Shown here: one piece after another, positions 35,101 through 42,169 of the stretch
How the letters are laid out: every line of letters begins with the position of its first letter
Numbering within the stretch: the first letter of the stretch is position 1
NCBI GenBank assembly: GCA_016235455.1
Contig: JACRKZ010000074.1
Span: 1 to 56,723 of the forward strand
DNA: 56,723 bases
Reading direction: 5' to 3'
Source: Armatimonadota bacterium
GTDB lineage: Bacteria > Armatimonadota > UBA10988
Made by a program: the position numbers and the translations under genes
The notes under the pieces: model-generated
Database searches by the model: none
Told to the model about the DNA's origin: nothing
What the model saw: only the letters and a program-made list of their open reading frames with translations

Positions 35101-35211
35101 CCGGTCGTTTCGCTGGTCGGATTCGACTCGCCAGAACAGCCGGGGCTCGGCGACGTCCAGGCCCAGCGGCTGGTCACGGTATTCCACGCGCAGTGTGGTT
35201 GCTCGGAACAC
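32107..35211 (-). CDS. Alpha-L-rhamnosidase, glycoside hydrolase family 78
   Basis: 1034 aa inverting enzyme releasing terminal alpha-L-rhamnose. N-terminal Ig-like domain (EPRLFWRVESD), rhamnosidase-N beta domains, then the (alpha/alpha)6 barrel with DCPQRDERLGWTGDAQ (general acid probably E641) and WERWDGW (likely base E901), and a C-terminal beta-sandwich. Length and motif order fit GH78. No clear signal peptide, so it may be cytoplasmic or exported by another route. Start is GTG 35211; no better start is seen. Together with the downstream beta-helix protein it suggests attack on pectin rhamnogalacturonan or rhamnosylated plant or algal glycans. Confidence 0.93.
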   Translation of the reverse strand: MFRATTLRVEYRDQPLGLDVAEPRLFWRVESDQRNDRQTAWQVQAASTLEALLAGQPDLWDSGRQSGAQTTHVPYGGERLVSRQVVWWRVQAWAVDGGASGWSEPVRFAMGLLAREDWQALAIGIAQPAPAELVREELTLLGCSWLWLPGTAAAEATEPGAVCFRRRLKLPMNRRVRHAEVLLTADPGFRLAVNGSAAGESDAPPDTWTRGKLLDITRLLGPGDNILAVEVVSGGGRAGLIGRLRVELEDGQLITEPIGPGWRVGTVTVGTWSAYGLDDYGWPEPANVGEYAQAPWQCHPFSLPAVPQPCPYLRRNFVVTGPVKRATAYVSALGLFELHLNGGKVSRDLLRPGWTDYAQRLPYCTYDVTAAIRPGENVLGALLAEGWYAGHLAFMHAHYGTDMRLIAQLEIEFEDGSRQVVATDGTWQARYGALLYGDLLAGEWYDARLELANWDQPGYHPVDWQPVNAEPLPDTRLVWSPAPPVHRQQEFKAVSVSQPKPGQYVFDLGQNLVGWAKLRIKAPAGTHVRLQFAEMLNPDGTLYLTNLRSARAIDTYVCRGGGLETWEPRFTFHGFRYVSVWGLPTAPPLDTVAGVAIHTDMAQTGSFECSEPMLNQLQHNIEWGQRGNYLEVPTDCPQRDERLGWTGDAQVFARTGCFNFDVAAFFTKWLADVADAQQPDGVICHVAPRTEIGGASAAWGDAIIVCPWTIYLCYGDQRILADYYEPMRRWLDWQTGTAPDHLRPAGGFGDWLQQDCNTPSEVIQTAWYAHGAALVAQVAQVLGRGEDAARYAALATDIRAAFQRAFVTDDGTIHGDTQCVYVLALAFDLLPEPQRPLAAARLAERLRERDVRISTGFVGTPYICAALADHGHLDLAYRLLLNDCYPSWGYSVKHGATTIWERWDGWTAEHGFQTPSMNSFNHYAYGAIGDWMYRVVAGLDSAEPGYGRLRIAPRPGGGLTYARAELVTPHGPAKAAWAIDDGQLTLDVVVPTNAAATVVVPTSAPDRVVTDAEPGAVPGTFEVGSGEWRFTAPV

Positions 35212-35277
35212 GGCTTGGCTCCCACTGTCGACACTAGCACAGTGCGGTGGCCCGAGGCAAGCCAGCGGCCCAAACGA

Positions 35278-35311
35278 GAGCGGCGCCGACGACAGCTCGC
35301 CGACGCCGCTC
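35278..35311 (-). terminator. Hairpin after the pseudopilin gene
   Basis: An 8-bp stem (GAGCGGCG / CGCCGCTC) with further inner pairing lies 24 nt beyond the minus-strand stop at 35335. No U-run. Confidence 0.45.
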
Positions 35312-35334
35312 GACCCTCCTGGCCGCGCTCTGGA

Positions 35335-36030
35335 TCAGTCGTCCTCGAGCGTGAACAGGTACATGACGGTGTTGGCGTTGACCTTGGCCAACTCGCCCAT
35401 CTTCTGGCTCTTGACGTGCCCATCACAGAACAGGCAGTTGGCCATTTCCATGTGGCGGGCCACGGTGTTGGCCAGTGCGGGCAGGTTGTTGTAGGTGCCG
35501 ACGACGGGGTTGGCGGCCTTGTTCTGCCAGGCTGTCTCGAAGGTGGCGGCGCCGTTGCCGTCAGTCACCCAGATCGTGGTGGCCGGCGCGGCCGCCATGG
35601 CCAGGCCGCTCCAGGTGCCGCTCGGCGAGTGGCCGTCGACGCCGGACCAGTACGACGAGTTGATCACGTAGCTGCCGTAGTTGGTGCCGTTGGCCACGCT
35701 GTAGCGGGCCGCACCCGAGGCGCTCGGGCAGTCGAAGATCTGCGTGCTCTTGCAGTAGGGGCTGACCGAGTCCATCCACTTCCACTGCACGCCCGCGATG
35801 GATCCGCCATTGGCGGCACCCATCCAAGCCTTCGGGTACTGCTCGTCGTAGTCCTGCGTGTACTGCAAGATGGCCAGGCCCATCTGCTTAAGGTTGCTCT
35901 GGCAGCTCGACTGACGAGCCTTCTCACGGGCCTTGGCGAAGACAGGGAACAAGATCGCTGCGAGGATCGCGATGATCGCGATGACCACCAGCAGTTCGAT
36001 TAGCGTGAAACCACGCTGACGACACGTCAT
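35335..36030 (-). CDS. Pseudopilin-like DUF1559 protein with H-X9-DG motif
   Basis: 231 aa. A type IV prepilin N-terminus: basic leader, then [17 protein letters not shown] with the Glu at +5 after the cleavage Gly, so it is a prepilin-peptidase substrate. It continues [16 protein letters not shown] and a globular domain, and ends with H-X9-DG ([14 protein letters not shown]). This form with [12 protein letters not shown] and TQDYDEQYP is typical of Armatimonadota and some Lentisphaerota and Planctomycetota, which carry many copies. ATG 36030 follows GGAGGT. It has its own promoter and a terminator-like hairpin, so it is monocistronic. Likely an extracellular pseudopilus-type surface protein; its precise role is unknown. 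Confidence 0.9.
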   Translation of the reverse strand: MTCRQRGFTLIELLVVIAIIAILAAILFPVFAKAREKARQSSCQSNLKQMGLAILQYTQDYDEQYPKAWMGAANGGSIAGVQWKWMDSVSPYCKSTQIFDCPSASGAARYSVANGTNYGSYVINSSYWSGVDGHSPSGTWSGLAMAAAPATTIWVTDGNGAATFETAWQNKAANPVVGTYNNLPALANTVARHMEMANCLFCDGHVKSQKMGELAKVNANTVMYLFTLEDD

Positions 36031-36076
36031 GAGGACCTCCACCGGCACGTGGCCTCAAGGCCACCGCGGTGCGCAA

Positions 36077-36104
36077 ATGATACCAGTTATGAGACAACTG
36101 TCCA
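36077..36104 (-). promoter_or_regulatory. Sigma70-type promoter of the pseudopilin gene
   Basis: On the minus strand TGGACA (36104-36099) and TATCAT (36082-36077) are 16 nt apart, each 5 of 6 matches to consensus. The leader contains a small hairpin GTGGCC-TCAA-GGCCAC (36049-36064) before the GGAGGT site. Confidence 0.6.
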
Positions 36105-36125
36105 CGGTCGGCACGGTGCCATGGA

Positions 36126-36812
36126 CTACGTCTCAACCCCGAGCCGGGGGCACAGATCGGCCACCAGGCACTGGTCACAGGCGGGCCGCCGCGCCGCGCA
36201 GCACTTGCGGCCGTGCCAGATGATGGTGTGGCTGGCTTCGACCCACCGCTCGCGGGGGACGAGGTCCATGAGGTCGCGCTCGATCTTGACTGGGTCGGTC
36301 TGAGTGGTCAGGCCGAGCCGTTGGGACAGCCGCTGCACATGGGTATCGACGACCACGCCCGAGGCGATGCCGAAGGCATTGCCGAGCACCACGTTGGCCG
36401 TCTTGCGCGCCACGCCGGGCAGCGCCAGCAGGGCATCCATGGTCGCGGGTACCTGGCCACCGTACTGCTCGACCAGGATGGTGCAGGTGCCGCGAATCGA
36501 CTTGGCCTTGTTGCGGAACAGGCCCAGCGAGTTGATGGCCGCCTCGATGTCGGCCTGGTCGGCGGCGGCGAACGCGGCGGCATCGGAGTAGCGCTCGAAG
36601 AGGGTTGGCGTGACCCGGTTGACCATCTCGTCGCTGCACTGGGCGGACAGAATGGTGGCCACCAGCAGTTGCAGCGGCCCCTCGTGGCGCAGGCCGCAGA
36701 CGGCGTCGTACTCGCCGCGGAAGCGGCGCAACAGGGTCGAGACGCGGCGCCGGCGGGCGGCGGGCGTCTCCGCGGCCAACGCCTCGGCGCTCAGGTACCG
36801 GGTCATGCTCAC
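36126..36812 (-). CDS. nth: Endonuclease III
   Basis: 228 aa base-excision repair glycosylase/AP lyase for oxidised pyrimidines. Helix-hairpin-helix LPGVARKTANVVLG with catalytic K137, catalytic D156 in VVDTHVQRL, and a [4Fe-4S] site C205-X6-C212-X2-C215-X5-C221. Length is slightly above the usual 211 because of an N-terminal extension. GTG 36812 overlaps the stop of the upstream epimerase-like gene (GTGA); ATG 36806 is the alternative. Co-translation with a sugar epimerase is probably incidental. All catalytic residues are present. Confidence 0.95.
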   Translation of the reverse strand: MSMTRYLSAEALAAETPAARRRRVSTLLRRFRGEYDAVCGLRHEGPLQLLVATILSAQCSDEMVNRVTPTLFERYSDAAAFAAADQADIEAAINSLGLFRNKAKSIRGTCTILVEQYGGQVPATMDALLALPGVARKTANVVLGNAFGIASGVVVDTHVQRLSQRLGLTTQTDPVKIERDLMDLVPRERWVEASHTIIWHGRKCCAARRPACDQCLVADLCPRLGVET

Positions 36813-37795
36813 AAGCCTTCCAGGTCGATGCGCATCTTCCAGCCAAATGGCGTGGCGCGCGGCAGGTTCACGCAGCCTTTGCCGGTCTGCAGGCCGTTGG
36901 GCCGGCCGAGCCAGGGCTCGGGGCAGTAGAAGCCGCGGTCGCGGCGGCCGTAGAGCACGAACAGGTGGTCCTCCGGCCGCCCCAGGGACAGGCTGTCGGT
37001 CACCGTATGGCTGACGCGCACGATGGGTCCGGCCGCCTGGCGCACCTCGACCCAGCCGTCGCGGCCGCCGATCAGCGCGCCGTTGCAGGTCCAGGGCTCG
37101 CTCAGCGGCACGCCATCGCGCGCACCAACGGTGATCTTGGTCTCGTCGAGCAGGCCGAAGCGGTTGACCGCCAGTCGGGCGTCGGAACTGGTGCGCAGCG
37201 TGATGCTGTCGAAGGCGGCTTCGTCGCGCACGGCCAGGGTGAGATGGTTGCCCAGCCCAAAGCGCAGGGCCTCGCGCGAGTAGATGCGGACCGCCTGCTC
37301 GACCCCGTAGTCATCGACCGTCCAGGTGGCGCGCAGTTCGAAGGCGTGGGGGTAGAAGCGCCGCGATTCCGCGCTGTCGGTCAGCTCGACATCCAGCGTG
37401 GCCACCTCGTAGTTGGCGCTCATTGAGGTCATCTTCCACGGCAGCGAGCGCGCGAAGCCATGGATCGGCATGGGCCAGGCGCCGTCGCTGTTGCGCCAGC
37501 CGAGCCGAAGCGAGGCCGGGTCGGTGTCGGCCGTGGGCACCAGCGGGTAGGTGCGGCCGACCACGGGCCACAACACCGGCGCGCGCCCCGTCCATTCGCC
37601 GGGCTCCGGTTGGCCAAAGTCGGCCGCGCGGTAGAGCAGTTCACCGTAGCCGTCGAGCAGCAGGCTGCTGAGCACGCCACCCAGGGCTGGCACGACCGTC
37701 GCGGCGACACGGCGGCCCGGCGAGGTCAGCGTGAACGCCCGCGGATGCCCCTCGGCGTCCAGTTCAAAGGGTCGGATTCTGGCAAGGACTGGCAT
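36809..37795 (-). CDS. Aldose 1-epimerase-like (galactose mutarotase fold) protein
   Basis: 328 aa beta-sandwich protein of the aldose-1-epimerase/YeaD-like superfamily. Recognisable features are FTLTSPGRRVAATVVPALGG, the WPVVGRTYP and MPIHGFARSLPW loop holding the conserved HGF, LTDS and the strand FELRATW. Canonical mutarotases catalyse anomer exchange with one His and one Glu; H of HGFAR and a later Glu are present but the exact pair is uncertain. ATG 37795 sits in the first copy of a 50-bp tandem duplication that repeats the same start context. The gene overlaps endonuclease III at its end. Probable role is conversion of glycosidase products; substrate unknown. Confidence 0.75.
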   Translation of the reverse strand: MPVLARIRPFELDAEGHPRAFTLTSPGRRVAATVVPALGGVLSSLLLDGYGELLYRAADFGQPEPGEWTGRAPVLWPVVGRTYPLVPTADTDPASLRLGWRNSDGAWPMPIHGFARSLPWKMTSMSANYEVATLDVELTDSAESRRFYPHAFELRATWTVDDYGVEQAVRIYSREALRFGLGNHLTLAVRDEAAFDSITLRTSSDARLAVNRFGLLDETKITVGARDGVPLSEPWTCNGALIGGRDGWVEVRQAAGPIVRVSHTVTDSLSLGRPEDHLFVLYGRRDRGFYCPEPWLGRPNGLQTGKGCVNLPRATPFGWKMRIDLEGL

Positions 37796-37885
37796 GTGCG
37801 TAGTATGCGTTGACCGGCCGCTTGCGGTCAACGGGGGACTGGCATGTGCGTAGTATGCGTTGACCGGCCGCTTGCGGTCAACGGG
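37786..37885. repeat. Perfect 50-bp tandem duplication with hairpin
   Basis: Positions 37786-37835 and 37836-37885 are identical. Each copy contains a 9-bp inverted repeat CGTTGACCG / CGGTCAACG with an 8-nt loop and, on the minus strand, the ATG and first codons of the epimerase-like gene. It lies between the 920-aa gene and the epimerase gene, both on the minus strand. Confidence 0.9.
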
Positions 37886-37918
37886 CGCGCGGCGCCCGGC
37901 TGCGCAGACCGCGCCGCC

Positions 37919-40681
37919 CTACGGTGCTCCGAACACCACCGCCACCCGTCCCTTGGCCGGCACGGTGAGGTCGATCTCGGCGCGGTGCTGGTCGTCCAGC
38001 GGGATCGCGCGCGGCTGACCGTCGCCGATGGTGGCCTTGGCTCGACCGCGCAGGCCGGTGTAGTAGAGCGGCACGGTCAGCTTGCGGGTCACCGGCTCAG
38101 TCAGCGGGTTGTAGACCATGAGCAGCCCTCGTTCGGCCGCCGATGGGTTGACGTGCAGCCAGTAGTCCAGGTCGCGCCCATCGGCCCGGCGCAGGTGGAT
38201 CAGGTCGCTGTCGAGGATGACACGGTGTTGGCGGTAGAAGTCCACCCAGCGCTTGACCACGGCCTTGGTGGCGTCGGTGTCATACAGCCGCGGCCCGCGA
38301 TAGCAGGCCTGCACACCGGCGCCAAACAGACTGGCCAGCCGCGTCTCATAGTGGTCGAGGTGCTCGGCCAGCGGCTCGATGGTGGCCGCCTGGCCGCCGC
38401 CGTGGTACTCGGTGAGCGGCACGAACATCCAGCCCATGCTCGGGGTCTTGAACCACGTGCCGTCATAGATGTTCTGGCGCTCGATGATCTCCTGGTAAGC
38501 GCGTGGCAACGACCAGTTGGTCTCGCGGTAACCCATGTAGGTCTTGGGCGCGCCGTTGAGCACGTACCAGTCCGGCACATTCAGGTACACGCCGTTGGCG
38601 CAGCACCACTTGTAGAGGTCGGTGATGGCGCGCCACATGACCCACTGGGAGTCGTCGAGCCCATGATGCCCCGGGTGGTTGGTGGCGGCGCAAGCGTCGC
38701 CGGGATAGGAGCCGTCGTGCTCCAGCACGCCGAGGCCGGCGGTGGCGATGAAGCTTCGGAGCTGCGCCAGGTAGTCGGCGCCCCACTTGGCCCCCAGGCA
38801 GGGCATGACGCCGAACGCGGTCGGCGCGCCTTGGGTGTTGTCCGCGGCGGTGCCCGCGCCGCGGCTGGCCAGCAGCGAGTACCCGCCAAGGGCCACGCCC
38901 TTGGCCGCGGCGTAGTCGGCGAGTTCCTTGATCTGCTGCTGGTACTTGGGGTCACGGTTCTCGAAATCGAAGCCGCTGCCGAAGGTCAGGATGACCATCT
39001 GGAAGCCGACCTCGGCGCACTGATCGATGGCCAGCCGCACCGCCTTGGGCTCGGCCGAACGCACGTGCATGAGGATCGGGTTCTCGGTACACCAGGGCGC
39101 GATGGTGCGGTACATACGGCGTTGCGCCAGGCTGCAGCGCTCGCGGTCGCCGGCATCGAGCAGCAGTTCCCACACGCGGAACGACTCGAAGCTGCCGCCG
39201 GGGGCGATGTCCTGGTCGGGGCCGCGCTCCGCCTGACAGCGCAGCAGGCAGGGCATGGAGCGGTCGTAATGGACCTGCGTCTCATAGAGCGGGTCGGCCT
39301 CCCAGTGCACCACGCGGTTGGCCGGTCGGGGATTGCCGTCGCCGGCCATGGCGTAGTCGCTCTCCACGTAGATATCCGGCCGCGGGTCCATCCAGCCGAT
39401 GGGCCGGCCTACCGCGGATTCGGGCTCCACGGCGGCCAACAGCTCCGTAGTCACCGTGTTCAGCCGCACGGTCTTGCCGCCTGGGTTGGTCAGCGTGAGC
39501 CACTTACAAAGCAGGGGGATGCCATCGTAGATCTCGTAATGCACCTGCACCAACGGCAGGTCGCCGCGCGGCTCGTTGCTCGCAGCGGGCTCGGGGCCGC
39601 GGACCGTGACACGCTGGATGTGGCAGCGCGGCGGCAGCGTGGCCGGGTCGGCCTTGACCTGGGGGTAGTCTCGGCCGGCACCCAGTTGACCGACCTTGCC
39701 GACGCGCAACGTGTCGGGCTTGGCCTCCAGCTTGGACTGACCGAGCGCGAGGAAGGCCTGTCCGTTCTGCGACGCCTCGAAGATGACCTCGCCGGCGTCG
39801 AGCCGCACGCGCAGCGTGGCCGGCCGGGTGCGGTCGAAGCGCTGTACGAGGGTCTGGCCGAGCGCCGGTGTGAACAGCTCGTACTGCTGGGAGTTGGGCC
39901 GCATGACCAGGCTGGCCACGGCCTTGCCACCTGCCATCAGCGACAAGCCTGGGCCCCACGAGTTGGCGTAGGTATCATCGCCCGTGTCGGCGGTCACCTC
40001 CACGGTTGCCGCGCCGGCGGGCAGCGGCTGCTCGGCGAAGACGCAGGTGTCCGACAGCGCCATGATCTCGCCGGCCTTGCCCTCGTTGGCAAAGGACGAG
40101 CGTGGATGGGCCGGGCTGACCACCACCTTCCAGACCGGTTTGAGCGGCCCGGCGAAGTCGTCCTCCAGCAGCACCGGGCCGGCCAGCCGAGCCGGTGCGG
40201 GCGCCGGTGGGCGGAAGTGCAGCGTCACCGACCGGCCCGGCGGCGGCCACGGCACATCGGCCGGCATCCACTCCAGCCGCTTGCGCCAGGCGAAGCGCTC
40301 CTGGGTCACGCCGACCTCGACACGATCGAAGCGGTAGGCGCCCGGCAGCGGCTTCATCTGTGCCAGCCAGGCGGGATCGAGGTAGTTGTGGACCGGCTGC
40401 CCTTGTAGCCCGCCCACCGGGTACGCCACGCCGTCGACGGTGACCAACGCCTCCGGCCGCACCGAACGCAGTAGCGAGTTACCGGTCACAAGGTTGTCGA
40501 ACGACACGGTGGCGGCGTTGGGGCCGAGCTTGATGGTCCGTCGCAGCAATCCGTTGTCGAGCGTGATCTCGCCGGCCGTGCTCTCGACGATGCGCGCCTT
40601 GTAGGGCTGGGGGTCGACCAACCAGTCGGGCCCGCCAGCGAGCACGAGCGAAGCCGTGATGGCAACAGCGCACGCGTACAT
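37919..40681 (-). CDS. Secreted GH36/melibiase-like glycosidase candidate
   Basis: 920 aa exported protein. A short signal peptide (MYACAVAITASLVLAG) is followed by a beta-sandwich supersandwich (about 20-420) with HYEIYDGIPLLCKWLTLTN, a pattern seen in alpha-galactosidase-like enzymes. The TIM-barrel region (about 500-790) contains AVRLAIDQCAEVGFQMVILTFG and GLGVLEHDGSYPGD, where the Asp is a candidate nucleophile. A C-terminal beta domain ends the protein. I cannot place it in a numbered family with confidence; the fold resembles GH27/GH31/GH36. ATG 40681 follows GGAG and an extended -10 (14-mer at 40697-40710). It shares a 71-bp divergent gap with the radical SAM gene. Confidence 0.6.
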   Translation of the reverse strand: MYACAVAITASLVLAGGPDWLVDPQPYKARIVESTAGEITLDNGLLRRTIKLGPNAATVSFDNLVTGNSLLRSVRPEALVTVDGVAYPVGGLQGQPVHNYLDPAWLAQMKPLPGAYRFDRVEVGVTQERFAWRKRLEWMPADVPWPPPGRSVTLHFRPPAPAPARLAGPVLLEDDFAGPLKPVWKVVVSPAHPRSSFANEGKAGEIMALSDTCVFAEQPLPAGAATVEVTADTGDDTYANSWGPGLSLMAGGKAVASLVMRPNSQQYELFTPALGQTLVQRFDRTRPATLRVRLDAGEVIFEASQNGQAFLALGQSKLEAKPDTLRVGKVGQLGAGRDYPQVKADPATLPPRCHIQRVTVRGPEPAASNEPRGDLPLVQVHYEIYDGIPLLCKWLTLTNPGGKTVRLNTVTTELLAAVEPESAVGRPIGWMDPRPDIYVESDYAMAGDGNPRPANRVVHWEADPLYETQVHYDRSMPCLLRCQAERGPDQDIAPGGSFESFRVWELLLDAGDRERCSLAQRRMYRTIAPWCTENPILMHVRSAEPKAVRLAIDQCAEVGFQMVILTFGSGFDFENRDPKYQQQIKELADYAAAKGVALGGYSLLASRGAGTAADNTQGAPTAFGVMPCLGAKWGADYLAQLRSFIATAGLGVLEHDGSYPGDACAATNHPGHHGLDDSQWVMWRAITDLYKWCCANGVYLNVPDWYVLNGAPKTYMGYRETNWSLPRAYQEIIERQNIYDGTWFKTPSMGWMFVPLTEYHGGGQAATIEPLAEHLDHYETRLASLFGAGVQACYRGPRLYDTDATKAVVKRWVDFYRQHRVILDSDLIHLRRADGRDLDYWLHVNPSAAERGLLMVYNPLTEPVTRKLTVPLYYTGLRGRAKATIGDGQPRAIPLDDQHRAEIDLTVPAKGRVAVVFGAP

Positions 40682-40696
40682 GGCATACTCCGCTCA

Positions 40697-40710
40697 GCAG
40701 CATAGCACGC
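40697..40710 (-). promoter_or_regulatory. Extended -10 motif before the GH36-like gene
   Basis: The minus strand reads GCGTGCTATGCTGC, identical to 1441-1454, with TATGCT at 40704-40699 and 15 nt to the ATG. No clear -35 is seen. Confidence 0.4.
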
Positions 40711-40752
40711 ACGGGGAACGGCGTGCGGGGCTCAATCGTCGGGAGGCAAACG

Positions 40753-42099
40753 ATGCGCATCTTGTTTGTGCAGACCAACACCTATCGGTTGCTGTGGCCG
40801 CAGCCCATCGGCCCGGCGCTCGTGGCGCGGCGGCTGCAGGAGGATGGCCACGAGGTTGAGTTCGTCGACCTCATGGGCGAGGCCGACCCCGCGGCCGCGG
40901 CGCGGTCGGCCGCCAGCCGGTTCGCGCCCGACCTGGCCTGCTTCACCATCCGCAATCGCGATAACCAGTCAGCGGCGCACTACGACGACCCGCTGCCGGG
41001 CATCCGCGCTGTCATCGAGGCGGTGCGCGCGGCAAGCCCCGCGCCGCACCTGCTCGGCGGCACCGCCTTCACCACCTATCCCGCGCGTCTCCTGGACATG
41101 ATGGGCGCCGAGTATGGCCTGGCCGGCGATGACCTGGCCCAGGTCTCGCGCTTCGTGACCTCGCTGGCCGCCGGCCAGCCGGATCTGGCCACGCCAGGGC
41201 TGGTCTATCGCCGCGACGGGCAGGTGGTGGCGAATCCCTTCACTCTGGTCGGCTACCGCGGCCAGCACTTCGACTACCAGCGCCTGGTCGATCCCCGCCG
41301 TTACCGCCGGGCTTACTGGCAGGCGGCGGTGGTGACGCGCACCGGCTGCCCCGAGCGCTGCGCCTATTGCGACACGTACCGCACGTTCGGTCGTGAGTTC
41401 ATCCTGCGTGAGCCGGCGGCCGTGGCCGAGGAGCTACTGGCCTTCAAGCGTGGCGGTCGGGTGCGGGCGGCGTTCCTCATCGACTCCGGGTTCAATCGGC
41501 CTCTGGACCATGCCAAGGCGGTGCTGGAGGCGATCATCCGCGCCGGCGCGCAGTTGCAGTTGTACGGCATCTACGACCCGGGCGAGGGCGACGACGAGTT
41601 CTTCCGCCTGTATGCGCGAGCCGGCGGCATGATGTTCACCGTCTTCGCCGAGAGCCTGTCCGACGCCGTGCTAGGGGAACTGGCCAAGCCGTTTGGTGTC
41701 GCCGAGGTGCTGCGCGACGCGCGGGGTCTGCGGCGCGCGGGGGTGGGGATGATGTTCATGCCCACCTTCGGCGGCCCCGGCGAGACGCGCGAAACCGTGG
41801 CCGAGACGCTCCGGCTGGTGCCCAAGCTGGCGCCGACCATGTGCGACTTCGGTATCGGCTGGCGCATCCAGCCCGGCACGCCGTTGCGCGACCGCGCCGT
41901 CGCCGAGGGCCTGCTGGCCGAAGACGATGACTGCTTCGACGCCACCTTCTATATCTCCCCAGCCACGCCGCGCGACTGGATCGCCGCGCAGATCAAGCGC
42001 TTCCGGCGGCGCCATCCGCTGCTGCCGCTCAACGCCGCGCCGTTCGCCTGGCGGGCGATGACGACCTGGCCGTGGCGCTGGCCAGCCGAAGCCGTGTGA
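40753..42099 (+). CDS. B12-binding-fold radical SAM protein
   Basis: 448 aa. An N-terminal Rossmann-like cobalamin-binding-type domain (about 1-145; RILFVQTNTYRLLWPQPIGPAL in two parts) is followed by the radical SAM barrel with C199-X3-C203-X2-C206 (TGCPERCAYCDT). No DxHxxG cobalamin motif is seen, as in many proteins of this group. Later strands RAAFLIDSGFN, QLYGIYDPGE and DFGIGWRIQPGTPL continue the barrel. GGGAGG lies before ATG 40753, so the longer start at 40723 is rejected. Related proteins methylate or modify lipids, hopanoids or peptides; the substrate here is unknown and no precursor gene is adjacent. Confidence 0.85.
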   Translation: MRILFVQTNTYRLLWPQPIGPALVARRLQEDGHEVEFVDLMGEADPAAAARSAASRFAPDLACFTIRNRDNQSAAHYDDPLPGIRAVIEAVRAASPAPHLLGGTAFTTYPARLLDMMGAEYGLAGDDLAQVSRFVTSLAAGQPDLATPGLVYRRDGQVVANPFTLVGYRGQHFDYQRLVDPRRYRRAYWQAAVVTRTGCPERCAYCDTYRTFGREFILREPAAVAEELLAFKRGGRVRAAFLIDSGFNRPLDHAKAVLEAIIRAGAQLQLYGIYDPGEGDDEFFRLYARAGGMMFTVFAESLSDAVLGELAKPFGVAEVLRDARGLRRAGVGMMFMPTFGGPGETRETVAETLRLVPKLAPTMCDFGIGWRIQPGTPLRDRAVAEGLLAEDDDCFDATFYISPATPRDWIAAQIKRFRRRHPLLPLNAAPFAWRAMTTWPWRWPAEAV

Positions 42100-42110
42100 G
42101 CAAAACGAGA

Positions 42111-42140
42111 ATGGCCGCGGAGCGCGTGCGCCGCGGCCAT
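42111..42140. terminator. Bidirectional hairpin between convergent genes
   Basis: Perfect 10-bp stem ATGGCCGCGG / CCGCGGCCAT with a 10-nt loop that can pair internally lies between the stops at 42099 (+) and 42170 (-). Position and symmetry support a shared terminator. Confidence 0.65.
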
Positions 42141-42169
42141 CTCCGTCAGCAGTCGGCAAGGGCCGGCGG

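Noticed and set aside
37786..37885. CRISPR array
   Set aside because: Only two copies directly abutting each other with no spacers.
37844..40408. 854-codon plus-strand open frame opposite the GH36-like gene
   Set aside because: Repetitive His/Arg/Val/Gly composition typical of antisense frames; the minus-strand protein has signal peptide and fold signatures.
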